In this document: positions 6,061-8,267 of the stretch, piece after piece
How the letters are laid out: each line of letters begins with the position of its first letter
Numbering within the stretch: position 1 is the stretch's first letter
From: Acidimicrobiales bacterium
GTDB taxonomy: Bacteria; Actinomycetota; Acidimicrobiia; Acidimicrobiales; Acidimicrobilacustridaceae
Direction: 5' to 3'
Assembly: GCA_023261915.1 (NCBI GenBank)
Contig: JALRFT010000197.1
Coordinates: 1-8,267, forward strand
Length of the DNA stretch: 8,267 nucleotides
The notes under the pieces: model-generated
What the model was told of the DNA's origin: nothing
The model's database searches: none
What the model saw: only the letters and a program-made list of their open reading frames with translations
Position numbers and translations under genes: made by a program

Positions 6061-6426
6061 ATGACTGTCATCAAAATCAATGCCATCACCGTTCCGACCG
6101 AGAGTGGTGAGGAGGTGGCCAAGAGGTTCGCAGCCCGGGCGGGGGCAGTGGACGGCCACGACGGCTTCGAAGGCTTCGAACTCCTCCGACCCACCGACGA
6201 CCGCGCGACTTGGTTGGTGGTGACGCGTTGGCGTGATCAGGAGTCGTTCGACGCGTGGGTGGCCTCACCGTCTTTCGCCCATGGACATCAAGGTGCTGGC
6301 TCGCCTCCTGCCGGCCACGGTCCTAGTGCCTCCAGTCCGGGCTCGTCCCAGGGTGGGCCACCCATGGGTCTGCAAGCGGAGCTCTGGTCGTTTGAGCCGG
6401 TGGTGACCTCCACTGGCAGTGACTGA
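6061..6426 (+). CDS. MhuD-like haem-degrading monooxygenase (ABM domain)
   Basis: A 121-residue antibiotic-biosynthesis-monooxygenase-fold protein whose first 70 residues closely follow mycobacterial MhuD: VKINAI/VP at the start (Asn7 conserved), KRFA.RA (21-27), GFEGFELLRP (35-44), and TRW...FDAW with Trp66. Asn7 and the ruffling Trp66 are the known catalytic-site residues. MhuD opens haem to release iron as mycobilin; this protein likely does something similar in the cytoplasm. Two oddities: MhuD's haem-ligand position 75 is Gly here, flanked by His74 and His76, and a Gly/Ser/Pro-rich stretch (about 77-103) lengthens the loop before the last strand (LQAELWSFEPVV). The start at 6061 follows from the MhuD alignment; GGAGGT directly touches the ATG, too close for a standard ribosome-binding site. 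TTG 6025 would add 12 residues. The membrane protein gene starts 6 bases after the stop. Confidence 0.85.
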   Translation: MTVIKINAITVPTESGEEVAKRFAARAGAVDGHDGFEGFELLRPTDDRATWLVVTRWRDQESFDAWVASPSFAHGHQGAGSPPAGHGPSASSPGSSQGGPPMGLQAELWSFEPVVTSTGSD

Positions 6427-6432
6427 ACTTCG

Positions 6433-6804
6433 GTGGATTTCAACACGGTGCACTCCACGTTGGCGTGGGTGCTGGTGATCGCCAACGGTGCCGCCGGGCT
6501 GTGGGCACTCGGTGCCCAGTGGTGGGAACCATTGCGCGTGCGAACCTTGTGGTGGTTCGTTACCGCTGCCCAATCGCTGCTCTTCGTTCAGGCGGTGACC
6601 GGCGTGGTGCTGTACTCGTCGATTGACGGCCCGTCGCCACGCATCCACATGTTCTACGGGTTCCTGACTCTCGTTACCGTCGCCGTGCTGTACGGCTATC
6701 GGGTACCACTTGGCCAGCGCCGATACGTGCTCTACGGGTTGGGCAGCCTGTTCATCATGGGGCTCGGTCTGCAGGCCATGGCCAACGCCGGCCAACTGTC
6801 CTGA
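6433..6804 (+). CDS. Four-helix integral membrane protein, function unknown
   Basis: A 123-residue hydrophobic protein I do not recognise. Four membrane segments can be read: about 6-27, 39-61, 71-89 and 97-115. A short Trp-rich/basic link (QWWEPLRVR, 29-37) follows helix 1, and a basic loop (GYRVPLGQRR, 88-97) lies between helices 3 and 4. His7 opens helix 1 and His72 opens helix 3; histidines placed this way could bind haem or metal, but this is conjecture. It begins with GTG (6433-6435), six bases after the stop of the MhuD-like gene and without a Shine-Dalgarno sequence, so it is probably translationally coupled to it. That coupling hints at a role in haem or iron handling. The downstream RAM gene is convergent, with one base between the two stop codons. 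Confidence 0.78.
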   Translation: MDFNTVHSTLAWVLVIANGAAGLWALGAQWWEPLRVRTLWWFVTAAQSLLFVQAVTGVVLYSSIDGPSPRIHMFYGFLTLVTVAVLYGYRVPLGQRRYVLYGLGSLFIMGLGLQAMANAGQLS

Positions 6805-6805
6805 C

Positions 6806-7042
6806 TCAGAGGTTGACCACTGGACATGTGGTGGTGCGGGTGATGCCCGACACGGACTGGACCCGGCTGACCACCATTCGGCCCAGTTCGTCGAGCGTCT
6901 CCGCTTCGGCCCGGGCAATCACGTCGTAGGGGCCGGTCACACCTGATGCCGAGACGACACCGTCAATCGCAGCGACGGCCCTTGCCACCTGCTCGGCGCA
7001 CCCGACCTCAGTCTGGATCAGCAGGTAGGCAGTGACGGTCAT
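6806..7042 (-). CDS. Stand-alone Lrp/AsnC ligand-binding (RAM) domain protein
   Basis: A 78-residue protein consisting only of the effector-binding RAM domain of Lrp/AsnC regulators (alpha/beta ACT-like fold); the helix-turn-helix is absent. Family landmarks are TAYLLIQTEVG (4-14), the GVVSASGVTGPYDVIARAEA core (starting at 28, with the GPYD turn), and the terminal GITRTTTCPVV strand. Such proteins form dimers or higher oligomers and bind amino acids or similar small molecules; some modulate full-length Lrp proteins. It cannot bind DNA by itself. The ATG lies two bases after the pckG stop codon, so the two are almost surely one transcript with coupled translation, suggesting a link between amino-acid status and gluconeogenesis. 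The stop faces the membrane-protein stop across one base. Confidence 0.9.
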   Translation of the reverse strand: MTVTAYLLIQTEVGCAEQVARAVAAIDGVVSASGVTGPYDVIARAEAETLDELGRMVVSRVQSVSGITRTTTCPVVNL

Positions 7043-7044
7043 GG

Positions 7045-8267
7045 TCAGCCGGCCGCCAGCCGGTCCTCGAGATCGTCAAGATGAACGGCGACACCCTGAG
7101 GGAGTCGGTCGCCGATGAAGGCGAAGTGCTCGGCAATGAGGGGGATCTCGCCCTTCCACGAGTCACGGTCCACCTCGAGGATGGCGGCCATGGTTGCGTC
7201 GTCGAGATCAAGGCCGCTGCGGTCGATGGCGTCGACGGTTGGCACCAGACCGATGGGGGTGTCGACAGCGTCCGCAGTTCCGTCGAGATGCTCGAGCACC
7301 CACTTCAGGACCCTGATGTTCTCGCCGTATCCGGGCCACATGAACTTGCCGTCTTGGTCCTTGCGGAACCAGTTCACCCAGAACAGTTTCGGGAGATTGG
7401 CCGGATCGGCCGACGCCCCGATGCGCAGCCAATGGGCCATGTAGTCACCGGCGTTGTACCCGAGGAAGGGCAGCATGGCGAAGGGGTCGAAGCGAACATC
7501 CCCAATGGTGCCCGCCGCCGCGGCGGTCTTTTCCGACGACATGATCGACGCCAGGAAGACGCCGTGGTCCCAGTCGCGGGCCGCCGTCACCAGGGGCACA
7601 TTGGTGGCCCGACGTCCCCCGAAGAGGATGGCGGAGATCGGAACTCCGGCGGGGTCCTCCCACTCGGGAGCGATGGTGGGGCACTGAGCGGCGGGGGCCG
7701 TGAAGCGGGCATTGGGGTGAGCGGCGGGTCCGTCGGCGTCGGGAGTCCAGTCTTCCCCCTTCCATGAGGTGAGATGCGCAGGCGGCGTGGACAGGCCTTC
7801 CCACCACACGTCGCCGTCGTCAGTGGCCGCCACGTTGGTGAAGATGCAGTTGGCACCGACAGTGGCCAACGCCGCGGGGTTGGTGTCGGCGCTCGTTCCC
7901 GGCGCCACGCCGAAGAACCCGGCCTCGGGGTTGATGGCCCGGAGGCGTCCGTCATCATCGAACTTCATCCATGCGATGTCGTCACCGACAGTCTCCACCT
8001 TCCAGCCGGGAAGCGACGGCATCAACATGGCCATGTTGGTCTTGCCGCACGCCGACGGGAATGCCGCCGCCACGTAGCGCTTCTCGCCCCCGGGAGGCGT
8101 TACGCCGAGGATGAGCATGTGCTCGGCCATCCACCCTTCGTCACGGGCCATGGTCGAGGCGATACGCAGGGCGAAGCACTTCTTGCCCAATAGGGCGTTG
8201 CCTCCGTATCCCGAGCCGTAGGACCAGATTTCCCTGGTCTCGGGGAAGTGGACGATGTACTTGTTCT
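7045..8267 (-). CDS. pckG: Phosphoenolpyruvate carboxykinase, GTP type (N-terminus outside window)
   Basis: Converts oxaloacetate and GTP to phosphoenolpyruvate, CO2 and GDP, the first committed step of gluconeogenesis. The C-terminal 406 residues are visible; the family is about 600 long, so roughly 200 are missing. The frame is open to the window edge and begins in the conserved block KYIVHFPETREIWSYGSGYG, followed by GGNALLGKKC. The kinase-1a loop FPSACGKTN (bases 8035-8061) carries the reactive cysteine of the P-loop. GDDIAWM is kinase-2, and INPEAGFFGVAPGT, FGGRR and the guanine-site stretch KFMWPGYGEN are all intact. This set marks the GTP enzyme; the ATP-dependent PckA family is unrelated at these motifs. 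A TTG near 8190 is internal and not a start. The promoter lies beyond the window. The RAM-domain gene follows after two bases. Confidence 0.96.
   Translation of the reverse strand, partial: NKYIVHFPETREIWSYGSGYGGNALLGKKCFALRIASTMARDEGWMAEHMLILGVTPPGGEKRYVAAAFPSACGKTNMAMLMPSLPGWKVETVGDDIAWMKFDDDGRLRAINPEAGFFGVAPGTSADTNPAALATVGANCIFTNVAATDDGDVWWEGLSTPPAHLTSWKGEDWTPDADGPAAHPNARFTAPAAQCPTIAPEWEDPAGVPISAILFGGRRATNVPLVTAARDWDHGVFLASIMSSEKTAAAAGTIGDVRFDPFAMLPFLGYNAGDYMAHWLRIGASADPANLPKLFWVNWFRKDQDGKFMWPGYGENIRVLKWVLEHLDGTADAVDTPIGLVPTVDAIDRSGLDLDDATMAAILEVDRDSWKGEIPLIAEHFAFIGDRLPQGVAVHLDDLEDRLAAG

Noticed and set aside
6163..6180. Tandem GGCTTCGAA repeat in the MhuD-like gene
   Set aside because: It simply encodes the conserved GFxGF motif of the family, here GFEGFE, and is not a mobile or regulatory repeat.
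7081..7767. Plus-strand open frame of 228 codons across pckG
   Set aside because: Antisense to the PEP carboxykinase motifs; no ribosome-binding site or domain support.
1..8267. tRNA, rRNA, CRISPR array, insertion sequence, phage or defence genes
   Set aside because: Nothing of the kind was seen on either strand; all space beyond short gaps is filled by recognisable chromosomal genes.

Overview
The window is GC-rich chromosomal DNA, densely packed with ordinary housekeeping and metabolic genes. Every gap between genes is under 80 bases. Several features point to an actinomycete: a GTP-type PEP carboxykinase, an MshB/Mca-like PIG-L deacetylase (the mycothiol enzyme family), a DUF4333-type lipoprotein, a close MhuD-like haem monooxygenase, a stand-alone Lrp/AsnC ligand-binding (RAM) protein, and a TAnnnT box 6-7 bases before several start codons (leaderless-type promoters). 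A deep-branching group such as Acidimicrobiia is plausible, but this is inference only.

Left part (1-3698): a 5'-complete, 3'-truncated galT lies on the minus strand. It is divergent, across a 78-base gap, from a plus-strand run of an alpha/beta hydrolase, an alpha-methylacyl-CoA racemase with all three catalytic residues, and a PIG-L zinc deacetylase that appears to have its own leaderless promoter. Middle (3740-5981): a small DUF4333-like lipoprotein (+) converges on a minus-strand pair, purU (10-formyl-THF deformylase) followed by map (methionine aminopeptidase with an N-terminal SEC-C zinc motif). Right part (6061-8267): divergent from purU, an MhuD-like haem-degrading monooxygenase is followed 6 bases later by a four-helix membrane protein. 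That pair converges, with one base between the stop codons, on a minus-strand unit of pckG (N-terminus outside the window) followed by the RAM-domain protein.

Functionally the window covers galactose entry, acyl-CoA epimerisation, thiol- or sugar-related deacetylation, one-carbon balance with N-terminal methionine processing, haem turnover and gluconeogenesis. I see no tRNA, rRNA, CRISPR array, insertion sequence, phage gene or defence system. The points most worth a second look are the displaced haem-ligand histidine and the Gly/Ser/Pro-rich loop in the MhuD-like protein, its coupling to a membrane protein with two histidines in or beside its helices, the pckG-RAM coupling, and the recurring leaderless promoter signature. 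I found no clear new biological system.
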